A stretch of DNA of 64,000 bases from Brevibacillus_F sp035644815 (GTDB taxonomy: Bacteria; Bacillota; Bacilli; Brevibacillales; Brevibacillaceae), in NCBI GenBank assembly GCA_035644815.1, contig DASQNU010000229.1, positions 1 to 64,000 on the forward strand. The letters are read 5' to 3'. Positions 43,681 through 52,404 of this stretch are shown here, piece after piece; position 1 is the first letter of the stretch; every line of letters starts with the position of its first letter. Under the pieces are notes generated by a model. That model searched no databases, was not told the DNA's origin, and saw nothing but the letters and a program-made list of their open reading frames with translations. Made by a program: the position numbers and the translations under genes.

Positions 43681-44112
43681 GTGGGATTAATTGTGGAAAT
43701 GAAAAAGAAAGCAGATTTACTGTTGGAAAATTTCAAGGAATGGTCCGAACGACAATCCCATATTAAAGGTGTAGCAGTTGTGGGCTCTATTGCAAGAGGT
43801 GATTTCCATTCAAAATCAGATGTGGATTTAACCATTATTTCTACAAATAAAGACTTTACTTTAGAGAGCATTAAACATGATTTTAATTTTGGTAATAGTA
43901 AGAGTAATGCCCATGAAGATTGGGGGATTTTAACTTCTCTAAGAATCTTCTATGACAATGGCTTAGAGGTAGAATACGGGGTTACAACAGACCAGTGGGT
44001 TAAGGAGCCACTTGATGAAGGAACGAAGAATGTGGTTAAAAATGGCTTTAAAGTCATAACCGAAAAAGAAGATATATTTTACAGTGTAAGAATGTTTATA
44101 AATGGTTTATAA
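43681..44112 (+). CDS. Nucleotidyltransferase-domain protein (aminoglycoside/kanamycin NTase-like fold)
   Basis: Pol beta-like minimal nucleotidyltransferase: VVGSIARGDFHSKSDVDLTI is the GSxxRG...SDxDL motif with two of the three metal-binding carboxylates, and LEVEYGVTTDQW gives the third acidic position. 143 aa. GTG start with GAGGAAG seven bases upstream; a second GTG at 43693 is possible. AT-rich, with an interspersed repeat following. Target unknown; could modify a small molecule or belong to an MNT-like toxin-antitoxin group, but no HEPN partner is beside it. Confidence 0.82.
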   Translation: MGLIVEMKKKADLLLENFKEWSERQSHIKGVAVVGSIARGDFHSKSDVDLTIISTNKDFTLESIKHDFNFGNSKSNAHEDWGILTSLRIFYDNGLEVEYGVTTDQWVKEPLDEGTKNVVKNGFKVITEKEDIFYSVRMFINGL

Positions 44113-44199
44113 CCAATTCTTAAACTTAGGGACACGATAGCTCAAACAGTAAAAAGGCAGTCCAAATCATTTACCGCCGTTTCGTTAGATAACATTCAG

Positions 44200-44272
44200 T
44201 TAAAGGAATTACCAGGGAGCAGAATGCTACGGCAACTGTTCCTTTTTTTTATTGTAGTAACGGGCAGATTAA
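44200..44272. repeat. Interspersed hairpin repeat, copy 3
   Basis: Contains TTAAAGGAATTACCAGGGAG, CAGAATGCTACGGCAACTGTTCC, an eight-base T-run, then ATTGTAGTAACGGGCAGATTAA. It has the same order of blocks as the copies at 22.6 and 23.4 kb. A further related stretch, GGGACACGATAGCTCAAACA, lies just upstream at 44129-44148. Confidence 0.78.
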
Positions 44273-44286
44273 TGCAAGAAAAACAT

Positions 44287-44319
44287 AAAAAAATCCTCTT
44301 TGAACGTTTTCAAAGAGGA
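44287..44319 (-). terminator. Terminator of the DUF3231 gene
   Basis: A perfect 11-bp stem TCCTCTTTGAA / TTCAAAGAGGA with a 4-nt loop; on the minus strand it is followed by seven T residues, 18 bp after the stop. Confidence 0.9.
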
Positions 44320-44337
44320 CGGCTACCGAAAAATACT

Positions 44338-45342
44338 TTATTTTACTTCAGCTATTTCTTTTCTATTTGGTGCAATGGGGGGTTGTTCTAGCCATTTATT
44401 CTTTATCATGAGATCAAACCAATTTTTTGTTACGGTTAGATCTTTGATAATTATTCTCTCATAATCAAGAACTAGATCAGACCTCATGGAACCTGCCAGT
44501 CCTAACCCGTGATATGTTTGTGAAGTTAGATACAAAAAACCAGTGTGTTGCATGATAAGTTTATCTGAAAACGGTGAATCTGTAGACTCCGTTATTTCAG
44601 TTTCCCATGACATTGGTACTGGTAAATTATCATCTTTTAGTTTTTTACTTAATATTTGAATGTGTTCATCTGCCGTTTGAGCTGCATCAGTTAGAAACTT
44701 TCTTATATCTGCTGAACCAGCAATTTGACTAAATGCAATTCCAAGTGATTTTGCCATAATACTTTTCTTCAGGTTAAGGGAAATATTTGCGATTTCCAAG
44801 GCTGAAAGAGGACGCTTATTTCCCCAATAACCATCAAGATATTCTTTACTATCAATAAATTCAGGGGTTGAACGGGGGAAAAAATATGGGTCTCTTTGAA
44901 AATGCCCCTTTTCAAGTAATAAATCAACGGTACGTTTGTAAATATTTTTTCCATCCGTCAAGCAGGAATCAAAAAATTCCCTAAGATCTTTTCTGACTGA
45001 AGTGGTAAACGAAAATAAGTGACCGTTTAACCCATGTATTGTCATCAGATACAAATAATCCAAACAAAAAAGATCCGAAAATAACCTTTTTGTATTGGGA
45101 TTGATATCTGCATCTGTAAATCCGATGGGTTGTGGAAATCCATCATTAAGAATAAATGTAGAAACCTGCTTCATTTGATTCTCAGTTAGTTTTATTGCAT
45201 CTTCAAAAACCGCTCTGATGGAAGCATCCTCTATAATTGATAGCATATATTTATTCACACAATTTGCCATAGTACCATTTACGAATTGCCCCCACAACGC
45301 TCCGATTTCCGACGATGTTAGTTTTACTTGAGTATTGTTCAT
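44338..45342 (-). CDS. DUF3231 family protein, 334 aa
   Basis: Two tandem DUF3231 helical bundles, residues about 5-165 and 180-325, each ferritin-like in look: LTSSEIGALWGQFVNGTMAN and later SALEIANISLNLKKSIMAKS, with TADEHIQILSKKLKDDNLPV. Found in Bacillales, especially spore formers; function not established. The ATG at 45342 has AGAGGTGACGGAGAA upstream; the longer upstream frame has no SD. AT-rich, monocistronic. Confidence 0.9.
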   Translation of the reverse strand: MNNTQVKLTSSEIGALWGQFVNGTMANCVNKYMLSIIEDASIRAVFEDAIKLTENQMKQVSTFILNDGFPQPIGFTDADINPNTKRLFSDLFCLDYLYLMTIHGLNGHLFSFTTSVRKDLREFFDSCLTDGKNIYKRTVDLLLEKGHFQRDPYFFPRSTPEFIDSKEYLDGYWGNKRPLSALEIANISLNLKKSIMAKSLGIAFSQIAGSADIRKFLTDAAQTADEHIQILSKKLKDDNLPVPMSWETEITESTDSPFSDKLIMQHTGFLYLTSQTYHGLGLAGSMRSDLVLDYERIIIKDLTVTKNWFDLMIKNKWLEQPPIAPNRKEIAEVK

Positions 45343-45462
45343 TTCTCCGTCACCTCTAAAAAATATACTTTCCATTTGGAAATGATTTATCCCTTTAGTT
45401 TTTGTCAAAATGCTTAAACAGGGGTGTGAAAGTTGCAACAAACAGGCTACTGATATCGATAG

Positions 45463-45849
45463 GTAAACCAACATTCAAACGTTCAATCAAAGGCAGAGAA
45501 TATTACAGGTGATGGTAAGTGGAGTCGCGCATATATTGAGGCAACTTTCGGTGATGTAAAAGGTGAACATGGAAATGAAATAAATGCAGCAATTATGGCT
45601 TCGCTATTTACTAACCCAGATGTGCTTACAAAGCTAAAACTCGAATATTCGAGACTGCAAAAGAATATTGAAAACGATGGAATTGATCCGGTACTCGCTA
45701 CAATTGTTCGTCTGGCAGTAGATGGATTATGGTTTTCTGAAATAGTTGGGGTCGGAGAAATAGATAACCAGTTAAGGGACAGGGTAATTGAATGCTTAAT
45801 GAAGATGACCAAAGGATATGGAACTGAATTTAATCAGATTGATGCCTAA
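45463..45849 (+). pseudogene. TetR-family regulator fragment (C-terminal domain only)
   Basis: The open frame starts after a TAG at 45460 and has no start codon before 45595. It reads GKWSRAYIEATFGDVKGEHG and then VLATIVRLAVDGLWFSEIVG, the ligand-binding domain of a YxaF/LmrA-like TetR repressor, ending at 45849. The DNA-binding helix-turn-helix is missing. It lies at the edge of a scar with the chimeric gene that follows. Confidence 0.7.
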
Positions 45850-45877
45850 CTCAACTGACATCAGGAGGCTAAATGCA

Positions 45878-46507
45878 ATGACAATTTTCGTTACAGGAGC
45901 AACAGGAACAGTAGGTGGACACATTGTTAAACAACTTCTTTCAAAAAATGTAGAGGTAAAGGCCATGTCTCGCAACCCTGAAAACACAAGTCTTCCACCA
46001 GAAGTTCACATTGCAGTAGGCGACCTTAATCATCCTGACACCCTACAATTACATCTTCAAAATGTTGACAGTTTATTTTTAATTACACAGAGCGAACAAA
46101 CAGACGCCAGATTTTTGGCAAACCAAAGAATCATTCAAATGGCAAAAGAGGCCAAAGTTAGGAAGATTGTTGCGTTGATGGATTATGAAGGAAACCCTAT
46201 CGAGAGCATCATCTGGAGAAGATTTGAAGGGTTAAATAAAGGGGAATGGATCATGGGGTATCTTTTCTTAGTAATCTCTAATATTGGCGAACTCATTGGA
46301 ACTTCAATGCTAAAGGCTTCGCAAGGATTTACGAAATTATATCCAAGCTTATTTACTATCGCTGCGTTTATTGTCTCTTTCTTTTTTATCTCATTCGCTC
46401 TTAAAATACTTCCCTTAAACATGACTTATGCCATCTGGTCAGGTGTAGGAGCAGTAGCCACAGCAATTATTTCAGTGCTGATCTGGAAAGAAATAAATAA
46501 CAAATAA
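45878..46507 (+). CDS. Chimeric ORF: NmrA-like N-terminus fused to a truncated SMR transporter
   Basis: Residues 1-107 are the Rossmann half of an NmrA/SDR-a type NAD(P)-binding protein (MTIFVTGATGTVGGHIVKQL, VGDLNHPDTLQL). After a short linker (IIWRRFEGLNKGEWI) the frame becomes a small multidrug resistance protein, MGYLFLVISNIGELIGTSML with the membrane Glu of the family, and LNMTYAIWSGVGAVATAIIS. It ends at IWKEINNK, about 20 residues before a normal SMR end, without helix 4. SD AGGAGG at the first ATG; ATG 46252 with AAGGGG could start the SMR part alone. Two broken genes joined in frame; function doubtful. Confidence 0.75.
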   Translation: MTIFVTGATGTVGGHIVKQLLSKNVEVKAMSRNPENTSLPPEVHIAVGDLNHPDTLQLHLQNVDSLFLITQSEQTDARFLANQRIIQMAKEAKVRKIVALMDYEGNPIESIIWRRFEGLNKGEWIMGYLFLVISNIGELIGTSMLKASQGFTKLYPSLFTIAAFIVSFFFISFALKILPLNMTYAIWSGVGAVATAIISVLIWKEINNK

Positions 46508-46510
46508 AGC

Positions 46511-46542
46511 AAAGGTCCTGACCGTTCGGTTGGGACCTTTTT
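46511..46542 (+). terminator. Rho-independent terminator after the chimeric ORF
   Basis: An 8-bp stem AAAGGTCC / GGACCTTT with an inner GACCG / CGGTT pairing and a five-base T-tract, three bases after the stop. Confidence 0.88.
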
Positions 46543-46547
46543 GGCAT

Positions 46548-47678
46548 TTAGTATTTGATTTTAAGGCTCTCTCCGTCGACATAAACGCCTTGGGAACGAG
46601 TAATCGGCAATTTCTGTTCAGCCGTAAATCCAATCGTTTCTCCATCCATCAACGTAACGTTATGCTCGACAACATAACCGGCTATATCGATGAGGAATTC
46701 GCGTAGCTCTATAGGAGTCAACCGACTGTCCAAGATTTCGATTTCATCCTTGCCAAATGATTTCAGCCCGTAGGTATAAGCATTCATCCCGGTTTCGCTC
46801 CGAACTAGACCGAAGTAGACCAGATTCAATAAGGGAAAAGCGTCATTTGCTTTCATTAAGTCCGCCATGTCGAGAAATAGCTCAGGCTGGAATACGGTGC
46901 CGGAGGTATAAATTCCTATCGCGTTCGGCAGCTTCAAGCAGCTGGAGGCCAGCTTGGTGTACATTCTGCCGCTGTCCAGCGGAGAGCCGGAGCGGTTAAA
47001 TACAGCCACGATGATATGGGCTATGTGTGTTTTGGTAACGTCCGCGGCTTCCGGCCAAAGGTAATTGCCCTGAGCGTAATACTCGGCCTCACCGTTCGGC
47101 ACGGGGGCGTCGACAAAGGTTAGCGCCAAGGTGAAATTGTCTACATTACAGACAAGTACCCCTTCCTTTTCTTCCTCGGGGTCCCGCTCTTCTTCCGTTT
47201 CCGGTGAGCAGGGGATATTCCAATCCTGGAGAAGGTTTGCCTTCACTTGTTCAAGATCACACTCGGTAGTATTCAGCAGAACAAACCCATGAAAAATGCC
47301 GGAAGACTCGTTCTGAGGCTCATGATGGTTATCTTGGGATTGTGCGGCTTCCTGAGCTGCAGCCTCCCTCATCCAATACTGGCGGATCATTTCTACCATA
47401 GCTGTTGCGTCCTGTTCCGCAGTAATAGGATTATAGGGAGTCATCTCGCTGAAAACATGGCCACAGTGTTCCGTATCCGATGGTTGCTCATAGCCGCCAC
47501 AGACGCCGAGGAGCCATTTCCCGAGGATTGTTTTTTTATATTTGATTATGTAGTAGTACATGCCGTGCAGATCAAATTCTCCGGCAATTTCAATTTTGCT
47601 GGGCTTACGGCCGAGTTCGTGTCCGTCCTCCAGCCAGTTTATCATTGATTGTATAGCCGCTTGTTGTTGGGGTGTCAT
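46548..47678 (-). CDS. DUF4261 domain protein, 376 aa
   Basis: An N-terminal domain of about 110 aa (MTPQQQAAIQSMINWLEDGH, MYYYIIKYKKTILGKWLLGV) is joined by a Gln/Glu/Asn-rich linker (about 110-125) to a DUF4261 domain, seen in FHGFVLLNTTECDLEQVKAN, LTFVDAPVPNGEAEYYAQGN and MADLMKANDAFPLLNLVYFG. DUF4261 is frequent near SUFU and SUKH genes and is treated as part of that immunity-type gene pool. SD AAGGAGCTGAATCA at ATG. It is divergent from a 551-aa protein of similar context. Confidence 0.82.
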   Translation of the reverse strand: MTPQQQAAIQSMINWLEDGHELGRKPSKIEIAGEFDLHGMYYYIIKYKKTILGKWLLGVCGGYEQPSDTEHCGHVFSEMTPYNPITAEQDATAMVEMIRQYWMREAAAQEAAQSQDNHHEPQNESSGIFHGFVLLNTTECDLEQVKANLLQDWNIPCSPETEEERDPEEEKEGVLVCNVDNFTLALTFVDAPVPNGEAEYYAQGNYLWPEAADVTKTHIAHIIVAVFNRSGSPLDSGRMYTKLASSCLKLPNAIGIYTSGTVFQPELFLDMADLMKANDAFPLLNLVYFGLVRSETGMNAYTYGLKSFGKDEIEILDSRLTPIELREFLIDIAGYVVEHNVTLMDGETIGFTAEQKLPITRSQGVYVDGESLKIKY

Positions 47679-48072
47679 TGATTCAGCTCCTTAATGGAGG
47701 AATAGTCTTACAAATGCATATTTTACCATAAATAGGATGTGTTTGAAACAAGTAGCGAACAGCTGTCGGGAAAAAAGAATATGATCTCCATATTAATCAC
47801 ATACATCGCGTTTTTTGGTTTTGAGGGATAAATTGGGACTCGCGCCTAATTGTTCCTCCTTCAAAGACAAGTTATGATAGAACGAAACTCACAACTAGCC
47901 GTATCTCAGGAGCAAAAGTGCATTACAGCGTCTGATGCATGAACTCCTTCATTATCGATAAAGGGTTTTGCGGTTATTGCAGGCTCAAACCGGCAAAGGC
48001 GCTGTCGTCAGAATCTTTGAAGGAGAGCGCAAAAATAATCTATGTCACTGCATAAAGGAGTATTGGATAGAT
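47679..48072. other. Divergent promoter region of the DUF4261 and DUF6138-like genes
   Basis: No gene is recognised. The last 100 bases form an extension of the downstream frame but without an SD. Confidence 0.45.
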
Positions 48073-49728
48073 ATGGATCACTCTCTGGAAAGAATTCTGG
48101 ACGATATGAAACACGAGATCGACAAATGGATGGCCTATATTAGTGATAAGAACGCGGAAAAAATCGTGAAGCGTACCTCGCTGCAAGTGGGTATTCATGG
48201 TAACGCTCTACTCGAATATGCCGAGGGCAGGGTGGACGTCACAGATGAGGAGTTCGATTTTACGATGCCGGGAGATGAGGTCAGCCCCGGCGAGTCGCTG
48301 ACCGAGGAACAAGTACGAGAGCGGGTCGTCCCTGAGCTTGCTTCTTATATGCGGCATAAATTGAACGAGTTGCCGTCGGCATTAATCGATTATCAATTTA
48401 CTTTTAACGGCAAGTTTCAGGCGCTGGAAGGCGGAGTCAACGTTCGCATTCTCGAATACGTCGACGAGACGAAGAAAAAACAGTTGCTGGAACGAATCTC
48501 CATCTATGTCGCTGATAAGCTCGAAGCGGGAAAATATCCGACCAAACCCTTGGAGACGTTTTTCCTCTCCAGGCACCTGTTGGACGAAGGACTGTTTCCA
48601 GATATGGATCCCGATCGGATCATTTCTGTTTTCGAGAACATTCAACAAGTGAATAAAGGGAACAGACATCTTGCCGAGCATCGGAGTTATCTGATTAGCG
48701 CTTTGCGGGATTGGGTAGAGAATCATTGGCTGCCCCGTTATTTCGATAATATAGGGACACAGTGGAAGAAAGAATATAAGAAAAAAAGCGATGCCCGGCT
48801 GGAAAATACCGAGCAAGGTCCGATCGACCTGGTCATCTATGCCGCAAAGTTGATTCTGAAATACGAGCCTTCCTACAGTAGAAGTGTGGGACTGGCTATT
48901 TTGAATTGCGCGATCGAGTTGGGAAGTGCCCAAGCAAAACGTCTGACGCAGGAAGGCAGCGGAACCTTCGCCAAGGAAGACGTCAACGTTCGCGACGAAC
49001 TGGTGGAATGCATAGCAAACGATGTGTTTGCCGAGGCGACCATAGCCATTAAGCAGGAAACGGAAGAGAGCTACGCTCGTGCGCTCAGGTTTCTGACTCG
49101 CTTGTTAAGCTTGGGCTTCCCGAAAAGCTATCAAATCAAGCTGAAATCCGGCGTCAAGCAATGGCTGCCGATCAAAGGGTTGGCCAAGTCGAGCACGCAC
49201 CGCTTCTTTGCCAACGCCCAGGAATATCCGAATTTGCATCCCTTGTTGGAGGAGTACGCCCGGGTGGCGATGGAAACATTCGAATGGTATGCGGATACGG
49301 AAGGGGAAAAAAGCTGCATGCCGGGCAGTTATGCGGTCTTCGGCCTTGGATTGGCGGATCGGGCTTATTTCCCGTTAGTAGAACAATATATGGGGAAGGT
49401 TGACCAAGAACACCAATCCGTTCAGAATGACTTTACGGTTGCATTGGCCGAGCAGCATGGAGTTAACGCGGAGACGATTCCTACACTGGTGAAGTGCATG
49501 CTGTATTGCACGGATTCGATGAAGGTGAAGATCAAAGCCGATATGGAAGATGAGATGCATCTCAAGCTGCTGTTCGATCAAGTTCGCGGCCTTCAGTACT
49601 ATAAGGTGGAGCATATCGTTTATTTGATCTGGGGCGGAACGGACAAGTTGAAAAAGATAGCCGCCAAAGCCAAAGGGGATCGGGGCAAATGGCTCTCTGA
49701 ACTGGCACAGGCCGCCAGCCGCGGTTAA
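48073..49728 (+). CDS. DUF6138-like protein, 551 aa
   Basis: Large helical cytosolic protein without signal or membrane segments. MDHSLERILDDMKHEIDKWM begins it, and repeated helix-rich stretches such as KLILKYEPSYSRSVGLAILN and RGLQYYKVEHIVYLIWGGTD run to the end (LKKIAAKAKGDRGKWLSELA). I recall this as a DUF6138-type protein of Paenibacillaceae; that name is from memory and uncertain. The ATG at 48073 has AAAGGAG 12 bases upstream. GC-richer than the flanking LRR gene. No function known. Confidence 0.72.
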   Translation: MDHSLERILDDMKHEIDKWMAYISDKNAEKIVKRTSLQVGIHGNALLEYAEGRVDVTDEEFDFTMPGDEVSPGESLTEEQVRERVVPELASYMRHKLNELPSALIDYQFTFNGKFQALEGGVNVRILEYVDETKKKQLLERISIYVADKLEAGKYPTKPLETFFLSRHLLDEGLFPDMDPDRIISVFENIQQVNKGNRHLAEHRSYLISALRDWVENHWLPRYFDNIGTQWKKEYKKKSDARLENTEQGPIDLVIYAAKLILKYEPSYSRSVGLAILNCAIELGSAQAKRLTQEGSGTFAKEDVNVRDELVECIANDVFAEATIAIKQETEESYARALRFLTRLLSLGFPKSYQIKLKSGVKQWLPIKGLAKSSTHRFFANAQEYPNLHPLLEEYARVAMETFEWYADTEGEKSCMPGSYAVFGLGLADRAYFPLVEQYMGKVDQEHQSVQNDFTVALAEQHGVNAETIPTLVKCMLYCTDSMKVKIKADMEDEMHLKLLFDQVRGLQYYKVEHIVYLIWGGTDKLKKIAAKAKGDRGKWLSELAQAASRG

Positions 49729-49856
49729 CTTTTCGTGATCATCGTACGAAGATCAGACGGAGACAATGGGTCCTTATTTTCAAGTAGTGGACTCCCGGCA
49801 GATTACTTGCAATATTTAGTGGAATTATCAACGTATTAACTCCAATGAGGTGGCTT

Positions 49857-50903
49857 ATGTACGAACAAGTATTCAAGGGTAGGGTTGAAATCAAAGACAG
49901 ACTATCAGAGGAAGAAGTAAAAGAACTACTTGCCAATAAAGACCTCGAAGTGATTCAGTTCTCGAAACCAGTAGAGCCATATACGTTTGAACTTCTAAAT
50001 AATCTTTTGTTTGTCATGCGTGATGACATTGAGCTGCGTGTTTATGGAGCCTATGGTTGGAAATGTGACCTGAGCTTTCTTTCCGCACTACCGAATGTGA
50101 CTTGCTTTACGGTTGATTGTATTAGTGATGAAGTTGACCATCTGGATGCCATTATTCAACTTAACAAATTGAAATCCCTGCATATCGGTATTTCTAATTT
50201 GGATAGCTTTGATATACTAAGCCATCTTCCTGATACGCTAGAGTCTATCATGTTAGAGCGCACTCAATCCCAAAAAGCCGATCTAGCTGTTCTGGAAAGG
50301 TTCACTCGATTGAAAAAAATCTATATTGAAGGTCATACCAAAAATATTGATGTCATTGGTAGGCTGCAACAGTTGGAGGATGTCACCTTAAGGTCGGTAA
50401 CCACGAAACACGTAGAATTTCTTACCCCACTAAAAAAAATGTGGTCTCTCGATATAAAGTTGGGTGGAATTAATAACTTTGAAGCAATTGAAGGAATGGA
50501 AAACATCAAGTATTTAGAACTATGGCAAGTTCGTGGACTAAAGGATCTGACATACATCTCCACTTTGACTGGACTTCAATATCTTTTTCTTCAGTCCCTA
50601 AAAAATGTGGAAACACTACCGGCTTTGAATGGCTTATCAAGGCTGAGAAAAATACATCTAGAAACCATGAATGGACTCAAAGATATAAGCAGTTTGGGAC
50701 AGGCACCCTCATTAGTGGAATTCACGCATTGGTCGGCGAAGAATATGCGAATCGAGGATTACATTCCATTGTTGACCAACCATTCTGTACAAAGAGTCCG
50801 CGCTAGCTTTGGCAGCGATAAACGGAATAAAGAATTTGACAGGATGGTTGAACATTATGGGAAAGATTGCAATTTGTTGTGGGGGGAGTTCCCATTTGAG
50901 TAA
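49857..50903 (+). CDS. Leucine-rich-repeat protein, 348 aa, cytosolic
   Basis: From about residue 95 to 310 there are repeats of 21-24 residues on an internalin-like L-x-x-L-x-L pattern: LKSLHIGISNLDSFDILSHL, LKKIYIEGHTKNIDVIGRLQ, IKYLELWQVRGLKDLTYIST and LQYLFLQSLKNVETLPALNG. There is no signal peptide or cell-wall anchor, so it works inside the cell, probably by binding a protein. The ATG at 49857 follows GAGGTGGCTT. Such LRR proteins occur next to SUKH immunity genes in Bacillales. Confidence 0.8.
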   Translation: MYEQVFKGRVEIKDRLSEEEVKELLANKDLEVIQFSKPVEPYTFELLNNLLFVMRDDIELRVYGAYGWKCDLSFLSALPNVTCFTVDCISDEVDHLDAIIQLNKLKSLHIGISNLDSFDILSHLPDTLESIMLERTQSQKADLAVLERFTRLKKIYIEGHTKNIDVIGRLQQLEDVTLRSVTTKHVEFLTPLKKMWSLDIKLGGINNFEAIEGMENIKYLELWQVRGLKDLTYISTLTGLQYLFLQSLKNVETLPALNGLSRLRKIHLETMNGLKDISSLGQAPSLVEFTHWSAKNMRIEDYIPLLTNHSVQRVRASFGSDKRNKEFDRMVEHYGKDCNLLWGEFPFE

Positions 50904-51007
50904 CAAGGCCAGTTGAGCCAACGGGACAGGATCTTGCAAATACGCGAAGCAACGGCGGCCGTGGGCCATAACACATAGAAAGTCGAAACTTTTTATTCTC
51001 AATCAAA

Positions 51008-51796
51008 GTGGTGATCCTATTGGAGGATGTTTTTAAAACAATTGATGCTGTTTTAGAAAAGATGAAAGCGGCTATCGGGGATAGGCGGGAACAAGATCCC
51101 GAATTTTACGCCAAGTATCTTCCCATGCACCTGAAAACAGAAGCTGAGGAGCAGGAGATACGAAACGTAACCGACCTTTGGAGTCTGCCTGAGGAATACT
51201 TGTACTTTTTGAAGCATTATGTCCCCAAATTGGTTTCTTGGAGTACTGACGAATATATCAATCTTACCATTTATGGCGCCAAGGATATCCTGCCAGGTCA
51301 ATCGGGATACAATTATAATCCTGTTACGGAGGAGGTCATTGCGAATTGGCCGAGTAACTATCTGGTTATTGCTTCAGATGAGGGTGATCCTTATTGTATC
51401 GATCTTTCCAGAGGGGATACCGTTATTTATACCGCGAAACATGGAACGGGATCTTGGGATTTTTCCATTGCTTACGACAATCTTGTAGAGTTTCTTCATA
51501 GTGTCTTACGGCCACGGAGTTTCGAGGAGTGGGAGACCGGTGAGAATGAACAATATGATTACTACAAAGTTTTTATTACAGGTATAGGTACCGACAAGAT
51601 AAAGACATTGGTGTTCATCAAAAAAATGTTCGCCTGCGATTATGGGCAAGCGAAAGCATATTTAGAGGCGAGGCCTCTGCTCGTGTATAAGGGCATTGAA
51701 TTAGGCGTTGCTAAAATAGAGGACCAATTAAAGAGCATAGGTGCGGACTATGAATTACACAAAATTAGTCTGGACGAATTTTTGAGCAAGGACTGA
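51008..51796 (+). CDS. SUKH (SMI1/KNR4) protein with an L7/L12-like C-terminal domain
   Basis: Residues about 50-165 form a SUKH domain (DLWSLPEEYLYFLKHYVPKL, VIASDEGDPYCIDLSRGDTV, TGSWDFSIAYDNLVEFLHSV). SUKH proteins commonly act as immunity proteins against nuclease toxins. Residues about 186-250 resemble the ribosomal L7/L12 C-terminal fold: YYKVFITGIGTDKIKTLVFI, DYGQAKAYLEARPLLVYKGI and EDQLKSIGADYEL. The start is uncertain: GTG at 51008 or 51011 has no SD, while TTG at 51020 follows AAGTGGTG. It ends five bases before the next gene, so the two are co-transcribed. Confidence 0.82.
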   Translation: MVILLEDVFKTIDAVLEKMKAAIGDRREQDPEFYAKYLPMHLKTEAEEQEIRNVTDLWSLPEEYLYFLKHYVPKLVSWSTDEYINLTIYGAKDILPGQSGYNYNPVTEEVIANWPSNYLVIASDEGDPYCIDLSRGDTVIYTAKHGTGSWDFSIAYDNLVEFLHSVLRPRSFEEWETGENEQYDYYKVFITGIGTDKIKTLVFIKKMFACDYGQAKAYLEARPLLVYKGIELGVAKIEDQLKSIGADYELHKISLDEFLSKD

Positions 51797-51801
51797 GGTC
51801 G

Positions 51802-52401
51802 ATGAATCACGAGGAATCGATTAAATACCTAACAACTGCACCTTTTTCCGAAAGAGATCTTACATTCATTGAAGCGATAAATAATTTAGACTATAACCTA
51901 TTAACGGAAGCTGAAGTAGATTTATTAGAGTCTCTCTATTTTAAATTGAAAGATATAGCATTACGAAACAAAATCCTTCAAAGTTTGATGCGAAGCGAAC
52001 AAGTAGAACTGAAAGATTTCTTTCAGAAAGCCTATAAAAAAGAACGATACTTAGACATGAGACTTATGGCGATTCGAGGGTTAGCTCATTATGCATCTGA
52101 AGAAGAGATCGACAAGATAATGGAACATTTCTTACAGATCTTGAAGAAGAGACCTGAAACTACCCCTTATAACTACCAAGAATATGAATTTTTACGATCA
52201 GCCTTCGGTTTGCCCTATCTCATAAAAACATACGGTTATCCTTGTTTTGAAAAAATATTTCAACAAGTCGAGAAACAGTATCACGATATGCCAGACGCAT
52301 TTAAAGGGCATTATACATTTGATGAGGATGGGAACTTTATTGAACTGAGGAGTCCAAAAGAATCGAAACAACTGATGGATAATTTTTTTGCAACGCGGTA
52401 A
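51802..52401 (+). CDS. Helical-repeat (HEAT-like) protein, 199 aa
   Basis: Mostly alpha-helical, with HEAT-like pairs around KDIALRNKILQSLMRSEQVE and DMRLMAIRGLAHYASEEEID. Start ATG after CTGAGGTCG, immediately following the SUKH gene. Similar small helical proteins accompany SMI1/KNR4 genes in Bacillus-type genomes, probably as a further immunity-type or adaptor protein. No enzymatic motif is visible. Confidence 0.7.
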   Translation: MNHEESIKYLTTAPFSERDLTFIEAINNLDYNLLTEAEVDLLESLYFKLKDIALRNKILQSLMRSEQVELKDFFQKAYKKERYLDMRLMAIRGLAHYASEEEIDKIMEHFLQILKKRPETTPYNYQEYEFLRSAFGLPYLIKTYGYPCFEKIFQQVEKQYHDMPDAFKGHYTFDEDGNFIELRSPKESKQLMDNFFATR

Positions 52402-52404
52402 AGT

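Noticed and set aside
46548..52401. A classical anti-phage defence island reading of this cluster
   Set aside because: No nuclease, helicase, reverse transcriptase, TIR, CBASS or restriction genes are visible; the domains fit toxin immunity better.
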